Assembly (NCBI GenBank): GCA_900129675.1
Contig: FSRD01000001.1
Location: forward strand, 4,639,501-4,703,500
Direction of reading: 5' to 3'
DNA: 64,000 nucleotides
Source of the DNA: Bradyrhizobium erythrophlei
GTDB lineage: Bacteria > Pseudomonadota > Alphaproteobacteria > Rhizobiales > Xanthobacteraceae
Positions 8,636 through 16,452 of this stretch are shown piece by piece. The position numbers and the translations under genes were made by a program. How positions within the stretch are numbered: the stretch's first letter is position 1; every line of letters begins with the position of its first letter. The notes below the pieces were generated by a model. That model did no database searches and was not told the origin of the DNA. It saw only the letters and a list, made by a program, of their open reading frames with translations.

Positions 8636-9976
8636 TTACATGCCGTGTGCCCCGGCCGCCCGGTAACTTTGATAGACATCGTCCGGAACCTGATACGCAA
8701 TGGCCTTGATTTCGTCGATGGTTTCGATCACTTCGACGAAGGAGTCGACCATGACCTGGCGATCTTCTCCTTCCAGGTGGTCGAATGCCGCGTTCGCGAA
8801 ATCGGAGACGGAAGTGCGGTCTCCGGATGCGAACGAAACCATGTATTTCCTTATCTCGGTGGACAGTCTGTTGCGCTCTCTGATTTCCACGGTCCTGGGG
8901 ACGCGCCGGACCGCCCTGGCTACTTGGTAGGTAGGAGCGGAAATCTCATATGCTGCAGCGATCGCATTGGCGATCGGTGCGGGGTCATTCAGCTCATACC
9001 AGGACAGCATTCCCCATGCATAGTCGGTGCGATCGACCCCGACGAACGATATGGGCGGCAGACCCGCCTTCAGCAGGGGGATGCTAGAAAGGATCCGGCC
9101 GAGGCGTTTGTTGCCGTCAGCGAATGCTTGAAGATAGGCCGTGCCGATGAGCAGCGCGAATGCGCCTTCGTAGGGATCTTCGCGGCGTGCCGCCGCCGAG
9201 CAGAGTTCGGCTATTCCGATCTGCAGATCGGCATATTCGTCGCTGGGGACGTAGGCTGTATTTGTCACACCGACACCATGGCGGCGCACAGCCCCGAGGT
9301 TGTCCGGACCGACTAAGCCCCTCATCAGCAGAGCGTGCAGGCGGAAGGCGGTCTGCGCATCCAGATCGATTATGCCGATGTTGTCGACGATCCAGCCAAT
9401 TGCGGCTTTATGGTTCAGGATCATCGTGGCCTCCTCAGCAGCGTGTCCGGCCGCGACTTCCCCGTACTTGATCAGTATCTCAGTCTCCAGCAGCGAGTAT
9501 GTGTTTCCTTCGAGGGAGCTCGACGCCCAGGACAGGTCGATCATAAAGCGTTCCACAATTTCCCTGGCGAAGGTGGCTGGATCGAGCGATGCGTTCGCTT
9601 TCGGGACAGCGTCTTTCATGCGCAAGGAGATTGCTTCCGGCAACCAGTGGCCGTCGCTTGTGGCGTACCCGACGATCCGTTGGAGGTCGAAGGGCACGCG
9701 GGGTCTGGCATGAGGCGGAAGGCGGAACCATGAGGCTTCTTTGGTCAGACGGAAGTTGGCATCACGCCTGCGGCCGTCCTTGACTACCAAACCGAGGTCG
9801 ATCAACTTCGCCATCGTGCGTGAGATGGTGGATTGGCTCGCCGCTTCCGTCCCTAACTTGGTCGAGATTGCGCTTTGCGTCGGAGAGGAATTTCCCGACC
9901 CGGCAAGCGCGTTGAAGACCGCGAGATCTAGACCTTTTAGGTTTCGAATGGCGAGCGCAGGGTGTGGATTTTGCAT
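8636..9976 (-). CDS. Fic-domain protein with winged-helix N-terminus and altered catalytic motif
   Basis: 446 residues from the ATG at 9976; a TTG at 10030 would add 18. Residues 12-82 look like a winged-helix DNA-binding domain (STISRTMAKLIDLGLV). The helical Fic core follows, with a class II inhibitory helix SSSLEGN at about 152-158. The Fic loop reads QAFADGNKRLGR at about 283-294, so the catalytic His of HxFxxGNxR is Gln. Normal Fic enzymes transfer AMP to hydroxyl side chains. This one probably has weak or no AMP transferase activity and may act mainly as a regulator. The hairpin at 8580-8606 terminates it. Its upstream region is the repeat-rich stretch from 10 kb. Confidence 0.85.
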   Translation of the reverse strand: MQNPHPALAIRNLKGLDLAVFNALAGSGNSSPTQSAISTKLGTEAASQSTISRTMAKLIDLGLVVKDGRRRDANFRLTKEASWFRLPPHARPRVPFDLQRIVGYATSDGHWLPEAISLRMKDAVPKANASLDPATFAREIVERFMIDLSWASSSLEGNTYSLLETEILIKYGEVAAGHAAEEATMILNHKAAIGWIVDNIGIIDLDAQTAFRLHALLMRGLVGPDNLGAVRRHGVGVTNTAYVPSDEYADLQIGIAELCSAAARREDPYEGAFALLIGTAYLQAFADGNKRLGRILSSIPLLKAGLPPISFVGVDRTDYAWGMLSWYELNDPAPIANAIAAAYEISAPTYQVARAVRRVPRTVEIRERNRLSTEIRKYMVSFASGDRTSVSDFANAAFDHLEGEDRQVMVDSFVEVIETIDEIKAIAYQVPDDVYQSYRAAGAHGM

Positions 9977-10484
9977 AAAAAAGACCGAAATTGCGGTGAA
10001 CTTACAATGGCTTGCTAAGGGTGGCGTCAAACGTGAATATAACTTGCATAAAACGATTTTGCAAGGGCTCGCGCCTATGGACCGCAGTCCGCTGGTCGAA
10101 TTCCGATCTTTGCACCGTAGCCGTCCCAGCGGGCCGCGCCAAACGCCTTCGGGGTCGAGTTCTCCGCAAGAGCGGAGAGGCGGCCGACTGGCCGCTGACA
10201 GCGACCAGTCTCAAATAGAGCACGAAAGACTTAGATCGCATCGCACCAGGGGATCGTGACGACGCCGGAGCAGGCATCGATGGGCGAAGTCGCCGTGCCG
10301 AAGACAGCGAACAGGCGCCAACACGCGGACCAGCTTCCGGACCGCGGCCCGTGGAGGCCCTCCAGGGCCTGGGACTGCAAGCAGGCTTCGCCGTCCGGCG
10401 GGAACGGCGGTTTGCCGTCTGCGAATCCTTGGAGACCCCTTTCTCCAAGGTCGACCCGACTGGAAACGAATCCTTGGGTCTGCT

Positions 10485-10589
10485 TCCGACCATTCCGTGA
10501 AATGCTTGGGCTGTAAAGCGGTTTCGTCCGCGGGATGCGGGCCTTGTCCACCGCTTCGTCGGCAGATGGCGTTTCACGGAATGGTCGGA
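10485..10589. repeat. 18-bp perfect inverted repeat
   Basis: TCCGACCATTCCGTGAAA at 10485-10502 and its exact complement TTTCACGGAATGGTCGGA at 10572-10589 flank 69 bp. The arms lie in non-coding sequence. They could be the ends of a small mobile remnant, a long-range hairpin, or paired protein sites. Confidence 0.75.
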
Positions 10590-10998
10590 GGGAGCATCCC
10601 GACAAGCTAAGCGGCCAGGTCGGCAGGGCACGGATCGGCGGGGACGCCAGGTCGCTCCGTCGCCTTTTGGACCGCCGTCGTTCCGGTCGGCGCGGCCGGC
10701 CCGAGGAGTCCTTGTCGACGATCCGGGTCTTGATCTGAGACTACAGAAGCCAGGCCGTCAGGCTGCTTCGTGCAGGATTCGGACGAAGCCCTGGGTCGGT
10801 TTCGGGGCCGATCGCGACATGATGTCTCGATCGCCTTCAAATTCGACCGCCCCTTCCGGCCCGTCCGGTGCGCTCGCCCGGGTCCGCCGGGGTGAAAGCT
10901 GGCCCGCGGCGCATCCTCATCAGCGAGACCGCCAGGCGGCTCTGCAAGGATTCACTGTGCCGCGCCTGCAGGTCAACAGTACGACACCTGCACGATAC

Positions 10999-11015
10999 AG
11001 TGCGATAGTCGCACT
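10999..11015. promoter_or_regulatory. 17-bp palindrome, possible operator
   Basis: AGTGCGA-TAG-TCGCACT is a perfect 7-3-7 palindrome that ends 24 bp before the first 21-bp repeat. A further TCGCAC half-site follows at 11017-11022. The symmetry suggests a dimeric regulator; none can be named. Confidence 0.55.
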
Positions 11016-11038
11016 TTCGCACGATGCAAATCGACCCT

Positions 11039-11155
11039 GAAGTCGTTGCAACATTCCAAGTAGGTGTTGCAGATCGCCAAGCAGGTGTTGCAGATCGTCA
11101 TGTAGGTGTTGCAGATCGTCTGGCAGATGTTGCAAGATTCCAAGTAGGTGTTGCA
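11039..11155 (+). repeat. Iteron-like array A: six 21-bp phased repeats
   Basis: The word GTAGGTGTTGCA, or a close variant, starts at 11060, 11081, 11102, 11123 and 11144. A degenerate copy starts at 11039. All are exactly 21 bp apart, which is two helical turns. The most conserved form is TCATGTAGGTGTTGCA. Such phased direct repeats resemble replication iterons or multi-site operators. Confidence 0.9.
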
Positions 11156-11215
11156 TCGCCCCCGTCAATTCATTGATTTTCAAAGCTTTTCAGTTCCAAC
11201 CGCGAATTCTCCGCG

Positions 11216-11231
11216 TCATGTAGGTGTTGCA
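11216..11231 (+). repeat. Isolated copy of the iteron-like word
   Basis: TCATGTAGGTGTTGCA is an exact match to the consensus of the arrays, placed 76 bp after the last copy of array A and out of its 21-bp phase. Confidence 0.85.
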
Positions 11232-11594
11232 CCAGCTTGTTGGACCGGGGGGAGTCGCCATTATCCAATACTTGCACTATCCCGCCACCAGCGCTCCACC
11301 CAGCGTTTTTAAGCGTTTTTCGGTGCGATCACGCACCGGCAGGCGCCCTAGCTCGGCCCCCGCCGGCGGCTTGCACCCGCTCGTCCGGCGCTTGGCTCTG
11401 AGCCTGGCGGCTATCCTGTCCGGCTGTCAGGCGCCGTCCAAGACTCGGACAATGCCCGTCTTGACGGATCTGTGCGCCCGCAGACTCGAACGATTCTGTT
11501 CCCGGCCGGGCGATCTCTAAAGGCCGGATGGGAGTGCTCCCGAGCCATCTGTGTCAGGCGGCCGAACGCCAAAATCAGAAATTCAAGGATTCGA

Positions 11595-11648
11595 TGTAAC
11601 GTCTACCTGACGAAGTGCAACACCTACATGACGAAATGCAACACCTAC
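11595..11648 (-). repeat. Iteron-like array B, inverted orientation
   Basis: The complement TGCAACACCTAC occurs at 11616 and 11637, with a degenerate TGTAACGTCTAC at 11595. All are spaced 21 bp. The orientation is opposite to arrays A and C, so B and C face each other across about 45 bp. Confidence 0.85.
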
Positions 11649-11688
11649 TTGGCGTTTGCGCAATGCCGGCCTATGGTCGAAGTACGCG

Positions 11689-11742
11689 TCATGTAGGTGT
11701 TGCAACGCGTCATGTAGGTGTTGCAAAACGTACCATGTAACG
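11689..11742 (+). repeat. Iteron-like array C
   Basis: Two exact TCATGTAGGTGTTGCA units have cores at 11693 and 11714, again 21 bp apart. A partial CATGTAAC unit follows at 11735. The array ends about 120 bp from the stop of the AAA+ ATPase gene. Confidence 0.85.
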
Positions 11743-11863
11743 GGGGGCCGAGACAAAAATGACGCCTACTTACCTCCCGCCAATGTCCCGTCGATCGATA
11801 GCCCTTCAGGGCCCGATTTCCTGCCGTCATCGGCGGGAGCCCGAAGGAAAGGCAAGGATTGGA

Positions 11864-13426
11864 TCAGTTCCTCGTCGCAGCGCTGTCGCGTGCGCGCAGG
11901 ATGGCTTCGACGATCCGGCGCAGGCGGCGCACCGAGCCGCCGCGCCAGTGCCGCGCGACCGCGCCATGTTCGGCACCGTCGAGAGGCGGTATCCAGCTCT
12001 CGTCGAGACCGCGTTCCCTGGCCAGGTCCGCAATGACGGCCGGCAGGAGCCCATCGATATCGCCCGCGCTCGGCTTCGGAAATTTGATCACGCGAAAGCG
12101 GTCGCGGATTGGGCCCGGCAGCGGATCCAGACTGTTGGCGGTCGCCACGTAGGAGACATGCGTCAAATCGAGATTCGTCTGCAGCGCCGGATCCGGATAG
12201 CGCGCACTCGTTTCGGTATCGAGGAAACCCAGAAGGCAGTCCCATAGCCGTCCGTAGTCAGATCTCGTCGCGGCCTTCTCGCACTCGTCGATGAGGACGA
12301 GCGGATTAGCGATTTTGCCTTGGGCAATGGCGAGAAAGGGGTGGCAGGGTTCGGCCGAGTACCAGCGGCGGTCGGTTCCCCCGAACGTAGCGCCGTCGGC
12401 ACGGGACGCGTCTTCGCGCCAGACGCTGAGGCCGAGGACCTCTCCCAGGCGCCGAGCGAATCGCGATTTGCCTCCACCGGGGTCGCCTACCAACAGAAGC
12501 GGCCGCAGCCGGACCGTGCTGCGGCCGACGAGATCGGCAAGGGCGAAATCGATGACCGCCGAGGCGTACGGGAATTCGAACAGCAGCGTGCTGCGCACCT
12601 GATGCAACGGCGGCACTTCAACCAGCGGCAACGGCACGTTGATGACGCCCTTCAGCGGGCCGAGGAGTTCCTTGAGTTTGACGTTCTTCATCTCCTCGCT
12701 GCTCAAGTGAGCGACCACGAGGTGATAATCAGGCACCGCTTCGGCTGAAAGTGAGCCTTGTTGCAGGGTCTGGGCCGCTTCCTTCTCCGCCTCCTCTCGA
12801 GCCCGCCTTTCTTTCTCTTGTTTCCGTCTAGCCGTAGCCTGCACGGCCGCGATGCGGTGCTCTGCCATGCGCGAGCCCATAAGAACCGCGTTCATCGCAG
12901 CCGATCGGTAGCTTACGATCATGTGGCTGCATGCGGGCAGCGCCGCCCAGCCGAAGACAAACCGCTCAATGTCGCTGCAGAGCTGTTCATCGCTGTCACG
13001 GACATTATTGAACGCGAGCAGCAGGGCCTTTGCCACGCGCTGGTGACCCTCGAAGAACGCGCCGCCGCGCGGCACCGGCAGGCACAACAGCCGGACGCTG
13101 TCGGCGATGCCACGCAAATCCGGGTTGTTCCCCGTGACGGCACGGCGGTCGAGCTCCGCGGCGAGCGCAAGGCCTGCGTCCACCGTGAGCGCCGCGGCCC
13201 AGGCCGCATTGAGCGGCAAGTTCGGGCACAGCTCGTTGATCTCGGCAATCAGCCGCTGCTCGACGTGGCTGGCGTTTTCGCTGACCAGCATGCAATAGCG
13301 CAGAATCCTGGGTAGGCCTTTGAGGCGCGCGTCCCAGTCTGACGAATCGGCTGCCGCTCCGGTAGAGACGGCGTCGTCCGCCACCGCCGGCAGATCAGTG
13401 TCATCGGCGTCGTCTGTCGTGCTCAT
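11864..13426 (-). CDS. Lon-like AAA+ ATPase without protease domain
   Basis: 520 residues from the ATG at 13426, which overlaps the upstream stop (ATGA) and has a GGAGGAGGAGGT site. The N-terminal 190 residues are helical and unrecognised, and a charged coiled coil lies at about 199-222. The AAA+ module has Walker A GDPGGGKS (314-321), Walker B LVLIDE (about 376-381), sensor 1 ATAN (428-431) and a sensor-2-like GSVRRL (about 497). The sequence around THVSYVATANSLDPLPGPIRDRF resembles the ATPase part of Lon, but the Ser-Lys protease domain is absent. It is the last gene of a six-gene cluster and probably its motor or remodelling subunit. Confidence 0.8.
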   Translation of the reverse strand: MSTTDDADDTDLPAVADDAVSTGAAADSSDWDARLKGLPRILRYCMLVSENASHVEQRLIAEINELCPNLPLNAAWAAALTVDAGLALAAELDRRAVTGNNPDLRGIADSVRLLCLPVPRGGAFFEGHQRVAKALLLAFNNVRDSDEQLCSDIERFVFGWAALPACSHMIVSYRSAAMNAVLMGSRMAEHRIAAVQATARRKQEKERRAREEAEKEAAQTLQQGSLSAEAVPDYHLVVAHLSSEEMKNVKLKELLGPLKGVINVPLPLVEVPPLHQVRSTLLFEFPYASAVIDFALADLVGRSTVRLRPLLLVGDPGGGKSRFARRLGEVLGLSVWREDASRADGATFGGTDRRWYSAEPCHPFLAIAQGKIANPLVLIDECEKAATRSDYGRLWDCLLGFLDTETSARYPDPALQTNLDLTHVSYVATANSLDPLPGPIRDRFRVIKFPKPSAGDIDGLLPAVIADLARERGLDESWIPPLDGAEHGAVARHWRGGSVRRLRRIVEAILRARDSAATRN

Positions 13427-13824
13427 ACCTCCTCCTCCGAGCCATCGCCGCCGGCAGCGCCGGAGATCGTCATCTGTGTCAGCATGCGGCGGAGACCCCC
13501 GCGATCGAGCGGTGGCCCCAGCCGGTAGAATCGCGACAGCGAGCGCGCCCACGCGCCATCGGGATCGGCGAACCACAGTGGCGTGGTGGCGGCTGCGCAA
13601 TCGCCCAGCAGGGGATGGCCCGTGACGCGTCCGATCAGCTGCACGCCTTGCGGCGTCAGGGCAGGCACCCAGTCCGTAAAGAGCGGGGCCTTCTGCAGCA
13701 CGACCGGCGGGACCGGGCGCCCGCGTTCGAGGCGATCGCAGTCATCGGCCAAGGCGCGGAGCCGGCGGCCCAGGTCAGGAGTTACGTGGGAGGGATCGAG
13801 GAAAGGAAACAGGTGCGTCAGCAT
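13423..13824 (-). CDS. DUF6634-like hypothetical protein
   Basis: 133 residues from the ATG at 13824; a GTG at 13833 would add three. The sequence LLGDCAAATTPLWFADPDGAWARSLSRFYRLG and the preceding GRVTGHP are what I recall of the DUF6634 family, which has no known activity. No membrane segment or catalytic motif is seen. The stop overlaps the start of the AAA+ ATPase gene, so the two are translationally coupled and probably work together. Confidence 0.65.
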   Translation of the reverse strand: MLTHLFPFLDPSHVTPDLGRRLRALADDCDRLERGRPVPPVVLQKAPLFTDWVPALTPQGVQLIGRVTGHPLLGDCAAATTPLWFADPDGAWARSLSRFYRLGPPLDRGGLRRMLTQMTISGAAGGDGSEEEV

Positions 13825-13878
13825 GAAGAGCACTCACGAACATACAGGAAGGGATGACTGACAGTGAGGGTCGTCGGC

Positions 13879-14646
13879 TCACTCGATCTCCACGGTGAGG
13901 GCGCCGTCGAAGTCTGGGTTCTCGGGCCCGTAGCCGCGGGGATTACAGATGATCCGGGTCTCGCCGACGCGGTAGTCGCAGGAGTTATGGACGTGGCCAT
14001 GCACCCAGAGCGCCGGACGGTACGCCTCGATCGTTGCGGACATGTCCGACACGAAGGCCGCCGTGACCGGATCAGTCCGGTACTTCGGCAGGATCGAATT
14101 CCAGTGGACGGCCGTATGGGTGATGACCACCGTGGGGCCGTCGAACCCTGTGGACAACGTTGCTTCGAGGTATGACTTCGAGCGGTGGTGCAGCAGCGCG
14201 GCTTCCTGCGGCCTGAATCTCAGCCAGGGTTCCTTCTGCCAGCCGATCCGACGGTGATCGTTCATGCCGGCCGCGCACGCGTTCATGGCCGCCATCTGGT
14301 TCGCATCGCCGAAGACTCGGTAGTCGGTCCAAAGGGTAGCGCCGACGAAACGAACTCCGCTGACCACGACTGTGTCGCACTCCATGAGACGGAGGTTAAA
14401 GGCGGGAGCCCGTGAACGAGCGAGCGCGAGCTCATCCGGAACGAAGCGGCGGTAATATTCGTGGTTGCCCAGCACCATCAGGATCGGAATGGGCATCGGA
14501 ACGATCCGCCGCAGGTGCTCGAAGGCCTGCACCGCACCTTCGCAGGTGTCGCCGGCTACGATGACGGCATGGATGCCGTCGGCGATCGAAATTCGCTTGA
14601 TCGGCATCACATCGAGATGCAGATCCGAAAATACTTGAACCTTCAT
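13879..14646 (-). CDS. Calcineurin-like metallophosphoesterase
   Basis: 255 residues from the ATG at 14646, with a GGAGAG site. The metallophosphoesterase motifs appear in order: FSDLHLD (residues 6-12), GDTCEG, GNHEYY, ITHTAVHW and HGHVHNS. All metal ligands look present, so it should be a two-metal phosphoesterase or nuclease. There is no signal peptide, so it is cytoplasmic. The start overlaps the upstream stop (ATGA), and the next gene follows 55 bp downstream. Its substrate is unknown; the setting with nuclease-fold and AAA+ proteins suggests a nucleic acid or nucleotide. Confidence 0.9.
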   Translation of the reverse strand: MKVQVFSDLHLDVMPIKRISIADGIHAVIVAGDTCEGAVQAFEHLRRIVPMPIPILMVLGNHEYYRRFVPDELALARSRAPAFNLRLMECDTVVVSGVRFVGATLWTDYRVFGDANQMAAMNACAAGMNDHRRIGWQKEPWLRFRPQEAALLHHRSKSYLEATLSTGFDGPTVVITHTAVHWNSILPKYRTDPVTAAFVSDMSATIEAYRPALWVHGHVHNSCDYRVGETRIICNPRGYGPENPDFDGALTVEIE

Positions 14647-15275
14647 GCGCTCTCTCCGTCGCGGTGACGTTCCCGGAAGGCCGTGAGCAGCACGGCCTCG
14701 GCGTGGCTGAACTTGCGCGGATTGCTCGAGTGGCGCAGTCCGTGCGTGTACCAGGACGCGGCCAGCTCGGTGGCCAATCCATGGTCGAGGCCGGTCAGAC
14801 CGACGACCTGCGCCATGACCAGCGCGGCCGCCGCGTTCCGTGCGACCGCGCAGCGGCAAAGCGCGGTCATCGCGATGTCGACGGTCAAGGTGGTCTCTTC
14901 GAGCGGCATCAGGGAGAACGCGACGCCGATGGCGGCCGCCGTATCGCCTGCGAGCGCAGCCGCCAGATCATCGCCACCATGGAGCACGCCGATCCGCTCC
15001 ACCGTCGTGACCAGGAGGATCTGCTCGGCGTCGCGAAACGCATCGGACGGCAGCGTTCGCCACCATTGCAGGGGCGAAACATCCGCGGCCTTGAACGGCC
15101 ACGGACGATCCGGCGGTTTTTTGATCCGCAAGGCCGGGTTTTCGATGGACGCGTTCGCCGCGATCGATCCACAATCGGTCGCGAGCGGAGCGCTGGCAGC
15201 GCCGGCGCGGCGAGGTCCCTTGTGCCGGAGCTTGCGCTCCAGCAGCACCTTGGTCTCATCCGTCATCATCGACAT
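14643..15275 (-). CDS. Hypothetical protein in the GIY-YIG/AAA+ cluster
   Basis: About 210 residues. The ATG at 15275 lies 2 bp after the upstream stop. An ATG at 15269 is better placed for the AAGG just upstream and may be the true start. The N-terminal 45 residues are basic and Ala-rich. The rest is Ala/Leu-rich and helical, with no known motif and no clear membrane segment. Both ends are coupled to neighbours by overlap or near-overlap, so it belongs to the same operon. Confidence 0.6.
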   Translation of the reverse strand: MSMMTDETKVLLERKLRHKGPRRAGAASAPLATDCGSIAANASIENPALRIKKPPDRPWPFKAADVSPLQWWRTLPSDAFRDAEQILLVTTVERIGVLHGGDDLAAALAGDTAAAIGVAFSLMPLEETTLTVDIAMTALCRCAVARNAAAALVMAQVVGLTGLDHGLATELAASWYTHGLRHSSNPRKFSHAEAVLLTAFRERHRDGESA

Positions 15276-15277
15276 CC

Positions 15278-16210
15278 TTACGCCGCGATCAGGATCGGCT
15301 GCGGGTAGCGCGGCGGCTGCCACTTGCTGGAGTCGACATGCGCGCCGGTGACAACCTTCGCCGCGATGGCCGCGGACGGGAAGCGGACGGCGACGCACAG
15401 GCGCTGCCTGTCGTGCACGCTCGGGATCGCCACGAGCGCCTCGGCGTCCATCAGCTCGTCACGCCGCGTATCCACGATCTGCGGCGCGCTCGGGTTGACC
15501 GCGCTGCGGACCTCGGAGCCCGCCATCACGACGAAGCCCTCGGGCGTGGGGAAGCCCCTCGCCCAGAGATCGCCATAGGCGAGTTCGAGCTCGCTGCCGA
15601 TCGGCGGCGTCGCGACCACGCCGATCTGCATCGGGCCGGTATCCTCCGGACCGATGGCGTCGGCCTCGACGATGACGCGACGCTGGCTGGCGAAGTTCGA
15701 GCGCAGCACCCGACACCCCGCATCGAACAGCAGCCGCTCGCCGTGCTCGACGAAGATATCGAGCGAGGCCCGCCGGTGGCTGGGCAGTTCCAGAACCTGC
15801 GGGTTGGTGCCCCTCATGATGTCGACGAGGCCGGCCTGCTCCGCGATCTTGGTGAGGCGGTACTGCAGATACAGAGCAGCGGTGGTGTCGAACCAGGCGC
15901 CTTCGTACCCCGAAATCACGTAGACCTCCCGCGCGAAGCTCTTGCTCTGGTCGCGGTAGTGGTCGGAGAGCCGGCGGCCGATGTTGCCGGTCTCGCCGAT
16001 ATAGGCCGTGCAGTGGTCGGCCAGGACGTAGCAGGCCGCCACGGCGGCCCGCGTCATCGACATGTCCTTGATCATCGCGAACGGGAAGGCGGACACCGAG
16101 AGGCGGCCGACATCGTCGTGCACCTCACGCAAGCCCTCGATGCCGCCCGTCGGACGGTGGACGTTGGTGCAGGCGGCCTGCACCGAGCTGTTGGCGGAAA
16201 AAAGCGTCAT
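15278..16210 (-). CDS. GIY-YIG nuclease-fold protein with DUF4357-like C-terminus
   Basis: 310 residues from the ATG at 16210, after AAAGAGAGAA. A GIY-YIG domain starts at about residue 56: CYVL (60-63), AYIGETGNIGRRL (69-81, with the conserved Arg). Where family members read YLE(S/Y)RL, this protein reads YLQYRL (114-119), so the metal-binding Glu appears to be Gln. The C-terminal part (FPTPEGFVVMAGSEVR) resembles DUF4357. The family includes DNA nucleases of mobile elements and DNA-modification systems. The substitution suggests binding rather than cutting, or use of another acid. Confidence 0.75.
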   Translation of the reverse strand: MTLFSANSSVQAACTNVHRPTGGIEGLREVHDDVGRLSVSAFPFAMIKDMSMTRAAVAACYVLADHCTAYIGETGNIGRRLSDHYRDQSKSFAREVYVISGYEGAWFDTTAALYLQYRLTKIAEQAGLVDIMRGTNPQVLELPSHRRASLDIFVEHGERLLFDAGCRVLRSNFASQRRVIVEADAIGPEDTGPMQIGVVATPPIGSELELAYGDLWARGFPTPEGFVVMAGSEVRSAVNPSAPQIVDTRRDELMDAEALVAIPSVHDRQRLCVAVRFPSAAIAAKVVTGAHVDSSKWQPPRYPQPILIAA

Positions 16211-16452
16211 GGTGGTTCTCTCTTTCTCGTCAGTTGTGTTTGAGAGATCGAAGAGCCCGGCGCTGTCGAACCTGAGCGAGCACGGCAACCCAGCCCCCAA
16301 CAGAGGGCGGGCATGCCCGGCCGTCCCGACTTTCGCCTGCGGACAACGGTCGACGCCGCGTTTGAGCGCCGTGACCTCGCCTGGAGAGCTGGACGGGAGA
16401 CGAGCCGGTCCGTGCAACGCTTGCGTTGCCGACGTCGAGCTTCGCGATCCGG

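Larger units (their letters stand above)
9977..11863. other. 1.9 kb gene-poor, repeat-rich region
   Basis: No ORF here has convincing codon use or a recognised domain. The region holds an 18-bp inverted repeat (10485/10572), a 6-4-6 hairpin at 10355-10370, a 17-bp palindrome (10999-11015) and the 21-bp phased repeats listed separately. It lies between two minus-strand genes, so it could be a regulatory or replication region, or a decayed gene block. Confidence 0.5.

Noticed and set aside
10002..10631. 209-codon minus-strand ORF and an overlapping 124-codon ORF in the repeat region
   Set aside because: Arg/Pro/Ser-rich composition typical of GC-rich shadow frames, no ribosome site, no recognisable domain.
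11224..11520. 98-codon plus-strand ORF with a lipoprotein-like LSGC
   Set aside because: Starts inside a repeat copy with no ribosome site; the hydrophobic stretch is too late in the protein for a signal peptide.
11595..11742. Possible CRISPR reading of the 21-bp arrays
   Set aside because: The unit is a contiguous 21-bp repeat with no unique spacers of 30 bp or more, and there are no cas genes.
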